A DNA stretch of 13,389 nt, taken from an uncultured Oscillospiraceae bacterium. Lineage in GTDB: Bacteria > Bacillota > Clostridia > Oscillospirales > Oscillospiraceae. Made by a program: the position numbers and the translations under genes. How positions within the stretch are numbered: position 1 is the first letter of the stretch; each line of letters begins with the position of its first letter. The notes beneath the pieces are model-generated. The model worked only from the letters and a program-made list of their open reading frames with translations. It did no database searches and was not told the origin of the DNA. Location of the stretch: NCBI GenBank assembly GCA_910584805.1, contig CAJUCB010000034.1:1-13389 (forward strand). The letters run 5' to 3'. Positions 6,915 through 12,805 of this stretch are shown here, piece by piece.

Positions 6915-6954
6915 ACCGCTTCCTGGCTGTATCAGCCTGGGGAGCGGTATTTTT
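6915..6954. terminator. Long hairpin in the lipoprotein leader; terminator-like on the plus strand
   Basis: ACCGCTTCC (6915-6923) pairs with GGGAGCGGT (about 6940-6948), and GGCTG/CAGCC closes a TAT loop inside. On the plus strand it is followed by ATTTTT, the form of an intrinsic terminator, although no plus-strand gene precedes it. On the minus strand it lies in the ~135-base leader of the lipoprotein mRNA with no T-run after it. Confidence 0.55.
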
Positions 6955-6987
6955 GTATATAGTTTTGCGCTTCACTTTATGGGAATC

Positions 6988-7016
6988 ATTATACCACATG
7001 TGGCAGCTGCAATCAA
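6988..7016 (-). promoter_or_regulatory. Promoter of the lipoprotein gene
   Basis: On the minus strand a perfect TATAAT (6988-6993) has an extended-10 TG one base before it and TTGATT (7011-7016) 17 bases upstream. Transcription should begin near 6981, leaving a leader of about 135 bases. It diverges from the ligase promoter. Confidence 0.7.
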
Positions 7017-7075
7017 ATTCAGAAATGGGGCTATGTTGGCAGGGCTTATGATATCCGCAAGTTCTTCACAAGTTA

Positions 7076-7101
7076 TTAAGAAAACTTAAGGGAAACATAA
7101 G
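7076..7101 (+). promoter_or_regulatory. Phased TTAAG direct repeats, putative OmpR-type activator site
   Basis: TTAAG at 7076-7080, TTAAG at 7086-7090 and ATAAG at 7097-7101 recur every 10-11 bases, one helical turn, each followed by an A-rich half. They lie about 45-70 bases before the likely transcription start of the ligase operon, the position used by OmpR/PhoB-type activators such as VanR. No response regulator gene is in the window, so the binding protein is inferred. Confidence 0.5.
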
Positions 7102-7111
7102 GTTTCATCCG

Positions 7112-7140
7112 TATCAATTTAATAATTGTCCTGCTATAAT
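7112..7140 (+). promoter_or_regulatory. Promoter of the VanG-like operon (good -10, poor -35)
   Basis: TATAAT (7135-7140) is perfect, but the -35 position (7112-7117, TATCAA) matches consensus at only two bases. This is typical of activator-dependent promoters and agrees with the repeats just upstream. Transcription would begin near 7147. Confidence 0.55.
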
Positions 7141-7193
7141 TTGCTACAATCAAAGGGTATCATATGGACGGTTTCTCTTTGTTGACCGGCAAA

Positions 7194-7217
7194 GCGAGGC
7201 AGTACGTTCTGCCTTGC
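7194..7217 (+). promoter_or_regulatory. Leader hairpin abutting the ligase ribosome site
   Basis: GCGAGGCAG (7194-7202) pairs with CTGCCTTGC (7209-7217), with one G-T pair and a six-base loop. It ends one base before GGAAAGG (7218-7224), the ribosome site. There is no T-run, so it is not a terminator; it may affect translation or mRNA stability. Confidence 0.4.
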
Positions 7218-7230
7218 GGAAAGGATGTTC

Positions 7231-8280
7231 ATGATGAAAAAGCAACGGATTGCCGTCATTTTTGGCGGAAATTCTCCAGAATATGGCGTGTCCCTCCAAT
7301 CGGCCCACGCGGTAATTTCCCATATCGACCAGAGCAGATACCAGCCGGTGCTCATCGGCATTGACCCGGCAGGGCAGTGGTTCCACTACAGTGGCCCCCT
7401 GGACGCCATCGCTGGGGATACCTGGCGCGGCGGCCCTTGCACCCCGGCGGGGGTGTCCCTGAACCCCAAGGACCATGCCCTGCTGTTCTTCGGGGAGCAG
7501 GGGGTGGAGCGCTGCCCGGTGGATGCCGCGTTCCCTGTCCTCCACGGCCGCAACGGGGAGGATGGATCGGTGCAGGGCCTGTTCCAACTGGCCGGTATCC
7601 CCCTGGTGGGCTGTGGGGTGCTGTCCTCTGCCCTGTGCATGGACAAGGACCGGGCCCATGCCCTGGTGAAGGCCGCCGGGGTGGAGGTGCCCAAGTCCTT
7701 CCTGGTGGCCAAGGGCGTCGCCCAGTCCCAGGCCCTGGCCCAGGCGGAGGCCTTGGGCTACCCCCTTTTCGTCAAGCCCCTCCGGGCAGGCTCCTCCTAT
7801 GGCATCACCCAGGTGACAGAGGCGCAGGCCTTCCCTGAGGCTCTTGCGCTGGCCTTTGCCTACGACCAGCAGGTGATTGTGGAGGAGGCCATCCCTGGCT
7901 TTGAGGTGGGCTGTGCAGTCATGGGCAGCCAGGTGCTCACGGTAGGGGAGCCCGACGAGATCGAGCTCTCCCAGGGTTTCTTCAACTTCACGGAGAAATA
8001 CACCCTCAAGACCTCCGCCATCCACGTCCCCGCCCGGATCAGCCCGGAGCTGACCCGACGGGTGAAGGAGACCGCCCAGGTAATCTACCGGGCCTTGGAC
8101 TGCCAGGGCTTCGCCCGGGTGGACGTGTTCGTGGAGCCCAGCGGACGGATCGTGTTCAACGAGGTCAACACCATCCCCGGCTTCACCGCCCACAGCCGCT
8201 ATCCCAAGATGATGCAGGAGGCTGGGATTCCCTTCAGTGTCCTCATCACCCGCCTCATCCAGGAGGTGGTGGGGGAATGA
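7231..8280 (+). CDS. vanG: VanG-type D-alanine--D-serine ligase
   Basis: This 349-residue cytoplasmic ATP-grasp ligase is predicted to join D-Ala to D-Ser for peptidoglycan precursors with low vancomycin affinity. The N-terminus (RIAVIFGGNSPEYGVSLQSA), HGRNGEDG (105-112), SALCMDKDRAH, KPLRAGSSYGI (182-192), FEVGCAV, RVDVF with Asp298 and NEVNTIPGF (310-318) follow VanG closely throughout. The omega-loop reads EKYTLK (255-260), the form in VanG and close to EKY-x-L in VanC, not the YEAKY form of ordinary D-Ala-D-Ala ligases or the His-containing VanA form. This supports D-Ser, but specificity is inferred. GGAAAGG suits ATG 7231 or 7234; ATG 7225 is too close. The stop overlaps the next start (ATGA), indicating translational coupling. 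Confidence 0.9.
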   Translation: MMKKQRIAVIFGGNSPEYGVSLQSAHAVISHIDQSRYQPVLIGIDPAGQWFHYSGPLDAIAGDTWRGGPCTPAGVSLNPKDHALLFFGEQGVERCPVDAAFPVLHGRNGEDGSVQGLFQLAGIPLVGCGVLSSALCMDKDRAHALVKAAGVEVPKSFLVAKGVAQSQALAQAEALGYPLFVKPLRAGSSYGITQVTEAQAFPEALALAFAYDQQVIVEEAIPGFEVGCAVMGSQVLTVGEPDEIELSQGFFNFTEKYTLKTSAIHVPARISPELTRRVKETAQVIYRALDCQGFARVDVFVEPSGRIVFNEVNTIPGFTAHSRYPKMMQEAGIPFSVLITRLIQEVVGE

Positions 8281-9011
8281 GGAAGCTTGCCTTACCCAGC
8301 ATCCACACCGGGGATTTGATCCTGGTGAACCGGAACGTTCCGGTGGTGGGGGAGCCGGAGGGATTGACGGACCTGGGAAACGGTGTCCTCTTGGCCCAGC
8401 CGGCAGCCCAGGCCCTGGCGGCACTGTTGGAAGCCGTCAACGCTGGCTCTTCCGTCACCCCGGTAAGCGGCTGGCGCTCCCAACAGGAGCAGACAGAGAT
8501 TTTTGACCAATCCCTCCGGGACAGCGGCCGGGCCTTTACGGAACAATATGTGGCTGTCCCAGGCCATAGTGAGCACCAGACAGGCCTTGCCATTGACCTG
8601 GGGCTCACCCTGCCGGAGATCGACTTCATCCGCCCCGCCTTTCCCTACAGCGGGATATGCCAGCAGGTGCGGCAGCAGGCGCCGGCCTTTGGCTTCATTG
8701 AGCGCTACCCAGCGGGGAAGGAGGCCATCACCGGCATCAGCCATGAGCCCTGGCACTTCCGCTATGTGGGGGTTCCCCATGCCATCCTCATGACCCAACG
8801 GGGGTGGACCTTGGAGGAGTACCACCAGGCGGTGAAGGGCTACCCTCTGGGGGGGCCGGGGCTGCTCTGCCAGACTCAGGGGCGGCAGTATAGTATTTAT
8901 TATATAGAAGCGGATGCCGCCGGGGGGCTAGCGCTGGAAGCAGGGGTGGACTGCTACCTCTCCGGGGACAATGAGGGCGGCTTGGTTCTGACCACATGGA
9001 AGGAGGCGTGA
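8277..9011 (+). CDS. vanXY: VanXY-like D,D-peptidase (M15 family)
   Basis: This 244-residue zinc peptidase of the VanY/M15B family has Ser-x-His-x6-Asp (SEHQTGLAID, His100 and Asp107) and HEPWH (Glu157, His160), the zinc ligands and catalytic Glu, plus Arg67 in a GWRS motif. It has no signal peptide or membrane anchor, unlike VanY, and it follows the enterococcal VanXY proteins of D-Ser operons end to end, including FIRPAFPYSGIC and the FRYVG strand. VanXY enzymes act in the cytoplasm, cutting D-Ala-D-Ala dipeptides and trimming the last D-Ala of precursors so that only D-Ala-D-Ser precursors remain. It overlaps the ligase by four bases. The ~50 residues after the catalytic domain are present as in VanXY-G. 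The dipeptidase versus carboxypeptidase balance cannot be read from sequence. Confidence 0.88.
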   Translation: MRKLALPSIHTGDLILVNRNVPVVGEPEGLTDLGNGVLLAQPAAQALAALLEAVNAGSSVTPVSGWRSQQEQTEIFDQSLRDSGRAFTEQYVAVPGHSEHQTGLAIDLGLTLPEIDFIRPAFPYSGICQQVRQQAPAFGFIERYPAGKEAITGISHEPWHFRYVGVPHAILMTQRGWTLEEYHQAVKGYPLGGPGLLCQTQGRQYSIYYIEADAAGGLALEAGVDCYLSGDNEGGLVLTTWKEA

Positions 9012-9015
9012 CAGG

Positions 9016-9495
9016 ATGGACCTTCGGGACTGGCTGACAGATTACTCCAAGGGCGACCGGCTCCACAGCTACTGGCGCTGGTTCCACCGCCGGGAACGTT
9101 GCCGCAGCGCCCTGGGACGGCGGATGCTCACCTTCCTCCTCAACCGCATGGCCCATAAGCACGGGGGCTACATCGGCAACGGGGCGGTATTTGGCGGGGA
9201 GCCGGTGCTGCCCCACGGCCTCCATGGGGTCTACATCTCCCGCTATGCCAAGATCGGGGCGGACTGCTGGATTTATCAAAATGTCACCATCGGCGAGGTA
9301 AACCGGGTGGCCCCCATCATCGGGGACCGCTGCCTCATCGGGGCGGGGGCGGTGATTGTGGGGGGCGTCCGCATCGGCAACGACGTGAAAATTGGGGCCG
9401 GGGCTGTGGTGAACTGTGACGTGCCCGACCACAGCACCGTGGTGGCGCCGCCGCCCCGTATGATCACCAGGGAGGTGTTCCAGGATGCCCCGTGA
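9016..9495 (+). CDS. Hexapeptide-repeat acyltransferase, serine acetyltransferase-like
   Basis: This 159-residue left-handed beta-helix protein has hexapeptide turns from about 51 to 148 (YISRYAKIGADCWIYQNVTI, IIGDRCLIGAGAVIVGG, IGNDVKIGAGAVV). His67 and His70 in LPHGLHGVYIS align with the active-site histidine region of serine O-acetyltransferases (CysE). The ~100-residue helical N-terminal domain of true CysE is replaced by a short basic segment, so the acceptor may be L-Ser, D-Ser, or a sugar. Acetyl-CoA is the likely donor. AAGGAGG at the end of the upstream gene provides its ribosome site, and the stop overlaps the racemase start, so it is an integral operon member. In classical D-Ser operons this place is taken by the membrane acyltransferase-like N-terminal half of VanT. 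No cysteine-synthesis partner is nearby, which argues against a plain role in cysteine production. Confidence 0.8.
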   Translation: MDLRDWLTDYSKGDRLHSYWRWFHRRERCRSALGRRMLTFLLNRMAHKHGGYIGNGAVFGGEPVLPHGLHGVYISRYAKIGADCWIYQNVTIGEVNRVAPIIGDRCLIGAGAVIVGGVRIGNDVKIGAGAVVNCDVPDHSTVVAPPPRMITREVFQDAP

Positions 9496-10612
9496 CCTGC
9501 CTCCCCGGGCCTGGGTGGAGCTGGATCGGGAGGCCTTGGCCCACAACGTGGCGGAGCTGCGCCGGCTGCTCCCGCCCCACTGCACCCTGATGCCTGCGGT
9601 AAAGGCCAACGCCTATGGGCACGGGGCGGTGCCCATGGCCAGGGAGCTGAACCGGCTGGGAGTGGAGTCCTTTTGTGTGGCCACTGTCCAGGAGGGGGCA
9701 GAGCTCCGGGCCGGGGGCGTCCAGGGGGAGATATTGGTCCTGGGCTATACCCATCCCCAGCAGGCCCCCATTCTCCACCAAAACCGCTTGACCCAGACCG
9801 TGTTGGACCACAGTTACGGCATGGCCCTGGATGCCCAAGGGGTCCCCTTGCAAGTCCACCTGAAGCTGGACACAGGGATGCACCGCCTAGGGGAGGGGAG
9901 TGATCGTGTGGACACCCTGGTCCCCCTCTTTGCCTGCCGGAACCTGAAGGTCACCGGGGCCTTTACCCACCTGTGCGCCGCCGGGACGGCCTCCCCAGAG
10001 GACCGGGCCTTTACCCTGTCCCAGGGGCGGGCGTTCTGTGGGGCCCTGGCACAGCTGGCGGCCCGGGGCTGCCCTGTGCCCAAGCGCCACCTGCTGTCCA
10101 GCTATGGCCTGCTGCACTATCCAGAGCTGGGGGGCGACTACGCCAGGGTGGGCATTGCCCTCTATGGCGTGCTGAGCAATACGGCAGACCTGACCCGCTG
10201 CCCGGTCACCCTGCGTCCTGTGCTCTCCCTGAAGGCCCAGGTGGCCCAGGTGCGGGCGTTGTCGGTGGGGGAGCAGGCGGGGTACGACCTGCAATTCACG
10301 GCCCAGCGCGCCACGAAGCTGGCGGTGCTCACCATCGGTTACGGGGACGGCCTGCCCCGCAGCCTTTCCTGCGGGGTAGGGGCGGCGTTGCTTGGGGGCG
10401 GAAGGGCCCCCATCGCCGGGCGGGTGTGTATGGACCAGACCTTGGTGGACGTGACGGACTGTCCCCCAGTGGCCCCTGGGGACACAGCGGTACTTATAGG
10501 CACAGCAGGCGGCTTGGAGATCACCGCCTGCGACCTGGCCAAGCAGGCGGGTACCATTGCCAACGAGATTTTGAGCCGCCTGGGGGCACGGTTGGAGTGG
10601 CGGTGGAAGTAA
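9485..10612 (+). CDS. vanT: VanT-like serine/alanine racemase, soluble form
   Basis: This 375-residue PLP racemase of the alanine racemase family carries PLP lysine Lys40 in AVKANAYGHG, Arg134 in HLKLDTGMHRLG, catalytic Tyr267, GYGDGLPRSLS, and MDQ (316-318). Several stretches follow the C-terminal half of VanT more than ordinary Alr: GEILVLGYT, SSYGLLHYPEL and DYARVGIALYGVLS. Asn360 in GTIANE stands where alanine racemases have Tyr (GTI-x-YE; Tyr354 of the Geobacillus enzyme). VanT serine racemases have Asn there, and this exchange raises serine racemisation in Alr. The ~10-helix membrane domain of VanT is wholly absent and the protein begins cleanly at a GGGAGGTG ribosome site, so this is a stand-alone cytoplasmic racemase. 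It overlaps the acyltransferase gene by 11 bases and is followed by a terminator. It might also serve as the cell's alanine racemase. Confidence 0.88.
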   Translation: MPRDLPPRAWVELDREALAHNVAELRRLLPPHCTLMPAVKANAYGHGAVPMARELNRLGVESFCVATVQEGAELRAGGVQGEILVLGYTHPQQAPILHQNRLTQTVLDHSYGMALDAQGVPLQVHLKLDTGMHRLGEGSDRVDTLVPLFACRNLKVTGAFTHLCAAGTASPEDRAFTLSQGRAFCGALAQLAARGCPVPKRHLLSSYGLLHYPELGGDYARVGIALYGVLSNTADLTRCPVTLRPVLSLKAQVAQVRALSVGEQAGYDLQFTAQRATKLAVLTIGYGDGLPRSLSCGVGAALLGGGRAPIAGRVCMDQTLVDVTDCPPVAPGDTAVLIGTAGGLEITACDLAKQAGTIANEILSRLGARLEWRWK

Positions 10613-10625
10613 ACAATGATTTTTC

Positions 10626-10654
10626 GGCGGCCCTGGAAGCGGGGCCGCCATTTT
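10626..10654 (+). terminator. Rho-independent terminator of the VanG-like operon
   Basis: GGCGGCCC (10626-10633) pairs with GGGCCGCC (10642-10649) around an eight-base loop, followed by ATTTT. It lies 13 bases after the racemase stop. A T5 run also precedes it (A5 on the other strand), so it could work both ways. Confidence 0.85.
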
Positions 10655-10697
10655 CCTGTAAAAACGCGAACTTCTCGTGATTTTATCCAAGGGAATG

Positions 10698-10726
10698 TTG
10701 ACAGGATTCGTTTTGCCTTGTATAAT
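10698..10726 (+). promoter_or_regulatory. Perfect consensus sigma-A promoter
   Basis: TTGACA (10698-10703), a 17-base spacer and TATAAT (10721-10726) match the consensus at all twelve positions. It drives the acyl-CoA dehydrogenase fusion gene and presumably the flavodiiron gene. Start near 10733. Such a strong promoter fits an abundant metabolic protein. Confidence 0.9.
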
Positions 10727-10732
10727 AAGCCA

Positions 10733-10840
10733 AAAGGCAAGCGCCCCGATGGGATAGTTCGGCTCTAAGGGGTGGGAAGCGGATGCTTCTGGGTTTTCTG
10801 CGTGCGCCTTTTCGCGCAGTTTGAATTTTAGTAGGAGGAA
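10733..10840 (+). promoter_or_regulatory. Structured mRNA leader, type unknown
   Basis: The ~110-base leader holds several possible stems: GCC-AAAA-GGC (10729-10738), GCCCC with GGGG (about 10742-10776), GAAGC-GGAT-GCTTC (10780-10793), and CTGCGTG with CGCGCAG (about 10799-10820) followed by TTTGAATTTT. The last resembles a weak attenuator. I could not match it to a riboswitch class I know. Confidence 0.35.
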
Positions 10841-10843
10841 GAG

Positions 10844-12766
10844 GTGGCAAACATTATGATGTATCAGACCACACAAGCACATGAGGAGCTCCGGGCAAAG
10901 GTACGGGAATTTGCCGAGGCGGAGATCAAACCCATCGCATTCATGCTGGACAAAAACAACCAGTTCCCCACCGACGTGGTGAAGAAAATGGGAGAGCTGG
11001 GCCTAATGGGCCTGCCCTATGAGGAGAAGTACGGCGGCGCCGGGCTGGACGCTGCCAGCTACGCCATCGCAGTGGAAGAGCTGTCCCGGGTGGACGGCGG
11101 CTGCGGCGTAATCCTCTCTGCCCACACCTCCCTGGGTACCTATCCCATCTATGCCTTCGGCACCGAAGAGCAGAAGATGAAGTACTTACCCGACCTGTGT
11201 TCCGGGCGGAAGGTAGGGGCCTTCGGCCTCACCGAGCCAAACGCCGGCTCCGACGCCGGGGGCACCGAGACCACCGCCGAGGACAAGGGGGACCACTACC
11301 TGCTCAACGGGGAGAAGATTTTCATCACCAACGGCGGCGAGGCCAGCACCTATGTGGTCTTTGCCGTCACCACCCCGGGCATCGGGACCAAGGGCATCTC
11401 CGCCTTTATTGTGGAAAAGGGCTGGGAGGGGTTCACCTTCGAGGAGCACTATGACAAGTTGGGCATCCGCTCCTCCGCTACCTGCCAGTTGAATTTCAAT
11501 GACGTGAAGATTCCCAAGGAGAACCTCTTGGGCAAGGAGGGCCAGGGCTTCAAAATTGCCATGGCTACTCTGGACGGCGGGCGTATCGGCATTGCCGCCC
11601 AGGCCCTGGGCATCGGCCAGGGGGCCTATGAGGCGGCGTTGGAGTATTCCAAAGAGCGGGTCCAGTTTGGCAAGCCCATCTGCCAGCAACAGAGCATCGC
11701 CTTTAAGCTGGCAGACATGGCCACCAAGCTGCGCTGTGCCCGGCTGTTGGTTTACAGCGCCGCAGAGCTGAAACAGGCCCACCAGCCCTACAGCATGGAG
11801 GCCGCCATGGCCAAACAGTATGCCTCTGACAGCGCTATGGAGATCACCAACGACGCCCTGCAAATCTTTGGCGGTTCCGGCTTCTTGAAGGGCATGGAGG
11901 TGGAGCGCTTCTATCGCGACGCCAAGATCACCACCATCTATGAGGGCACCAACGAGATCCAGCGGGTGGTCATTGCTTCCCAGATTCTGGGCAAGGCCGG
12001 GAAAGAGGACAGCGCTGCCCCCGTCCAGAAGCGGGGCCCGGAGACCGGGGAGCGCAAGCGCATGATCCTCAAAGAGGGCAGCGCCCAGGAGAAGGTGGAA
12101 AAGCTGGTGGCCAACCTGAAGAAGGACGGCCATGACTTCACTGTGGGCATCCCCATGGACACCCCCATCACCCAGGCCGAGCGGGTGGTCAGTGCCGGCC
12201 AGGGCATCGGCGCCCAGGAGAATATGAAGCTGGTGGAGGACCTGGCCAAAGCCGCCGGTGCCGCCATTGGCTCCAGCCGCCCTGTGGCGGAGACCTTGAA
12301 GTATCTGTCCCTGAACCGCTATGTGGGCATGTCTGGCCAGAAGTTCAAGGGGAACCTGTACATCGCCTGCGGCATCTCCGGTGCCATCCAGCACTTGAAG
12401 GGGATCAAGGAGGCCGCCTGCATTGTGGCCATCAACAAGGACCCCAACGCCAAAATCTTTAAGAACTGCGACTACGGCATCGTAGGGGACGTGATGGAAA
12501 TCCTGCCCCTGCTCACCGCCGCCCTGGACACCGGCGACAAGCTTCCCGCACCGCCCATGAAGAAGATGAAGCGCATGGTGCCGAAGAAGGTCACCCAGCC
12601 CCGGAAGCTGTATATCTGCAACGGCTGCGGCTATGAGTACGACGTACTGGCCGGGGACCCGGAGAACGAGGTGCGCCCCGGTACTGCCTTCCAGGACCTG
12701 CCCGAAGGCTGGGCCTGCCCCCACTGCGGCGAGGGGACCGAGGGCTTCATCGAAACCGAGATTTGA
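10844..12766 (+). CDS. Acyl-CoA dehydrogenase / ETF-alpha FAD domain / rubredoxin fusion
   Basis: This 640-residue protein has three parts. Residues 1-385 are a short-chain acyl-CoA dehydrogenase (butyryl-CoA dehydrogenase type), with LTEPNAGSDAGG, ITNGG, the arginine segment RVQFGKP and the catalytic base Glu367 in IYEGTNEIQ. Residues ~445-562 are the C-terminal FAD-binding domain of ETF-alpha (VGMSGQKFKGNLYIACGISG, INKDPNAKIFKNCDYGIVGD). Residues ~587-640 are a rubredoxin with Cys592, 595, 625 and 628 around one iron. The ETF-alpha N-terminal domain and EtfB are not included. Electrons should pass from the dehydrogenase FAD to the ETF-domain FAD to rubredoxin. Start GTG 10844 follows AGGAGG at five bases; ATG 10856 with GAGGTGG is an equally possible start. 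The next gene, a flavodiiron protein, is a natural rubredoxin partner. I recall similar fusions in gut Clostridia; I know of no assigned physiology. Confidence 0.93.
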   Translation: MANIMMYQTTQAHEELRAKVREFAEAEIKPIAFMLDKNNQFPTDVVKKMGELGLMGLPYEEKYGGAGLDAASYAIAVEELSRVDGGCGVILSAHTSLGTYPIYAFGTEEQKMKYLPDLCSGRKVGAFGLTEPNAGSDAGGTETTAEDKGDHYLLNGEKIFITNGGEASTYVVFAVTTPGIGTKGISAFIVEKGWEGFTFEEHYDKLGIRSSATCQLNFNDVKIPKENLLGKEGQGFKIAMATLDGGRIGIAAQALGIGQGAYEAALEYSKERVQFGKPICQQQSIAFKLADMATKLRCARLLVYSAAELKQAHQPYSMEAAMAKQYASDSAMEITNDALQIFGGSGFLKGMEVERFYRDAKITTIYEGTNEIQRVVIASQILGKAGKEDSAAPVQKRGPETGERKRMILKEGSAQEKVEKLVANLKKDGHDFTVGIPMDTPITQAERVVSAGQGIGAQENMKLVEDLAKAAGAAIGSSRPVAETLKYLSLNRYVGMSGQKFKGNLYIACGISGAIQHLKGIKEAACIVAINKDPNAKIFKNCDYGIVGDVMEILPLLTAALDTGDKLPAPPMKKMKRMVPKKVTQPRKLYICNGCGYEYDVLAGDPENEVRPGTAFQDLPEGWACPHCGEGTEGFIETEI

Positions 12767-12805
12767 GCACCCGTACTACCATGAATCGATAGGAGGCAAC
12801 GCGCT

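Larger units (their letters stand above)
6847..7230. other. Divergent intergenic region between lipoprotein and VanG-like operon
   Basis: This 384-base non-coding stretch is markedly richer in A+T than its flanks. It holds, left to right, the lipoprotein leader with its hairpin, the lipoprotein promoter, the phased TTAAG repeats, the ligase -10 box and the ligase leader hairpin. I see no small gene with a credible ribosome site in it. Confidence 0.7.

Noticed and set aside
6847..6999. 51-residue extension of the lipoprotein to 6999
   Set aside because: Its start is within a few bases of the -10 box and it would bury the signal peptide and lipobox.
7164..7364. Possible 66-codon leader peptide before the ligase
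   Set aside because: It has no ribosome site, overlaps the ligase gene out of frame, and its translation becomes Arg/Pro-rich shadow sequence.
7150..8424. 424-codon open frame antisense to the ligase
   Set aside because: The Gly/His/Leu-rich translation has no motif, and the plus strand carries the complete VanG-like ligase.
9016..9495. Housekeeping cysE for cysteine synthesis
   Set aside because: It lacks the helical N-terminal domain, is about 60% of CysE length, has no cysK beside it, and is translationally coupled to a racemase; a serine-related role is still possible.
10733..10840. Known riboswitch in the dehydrogenase leader (fluoride, FMN, c-di-GMP and cobalamin considered)
   Set aside because: None of the conserved core motifs I know for these classes is present; kept only as an unassigned structured leader.
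11186..12724. 512-codon open frame antisense to the dehydrogenase fusion
   Set aside because: A shadow of third-position GC bias; the opposite strand encodes an unmistakable three-domain redox protein.
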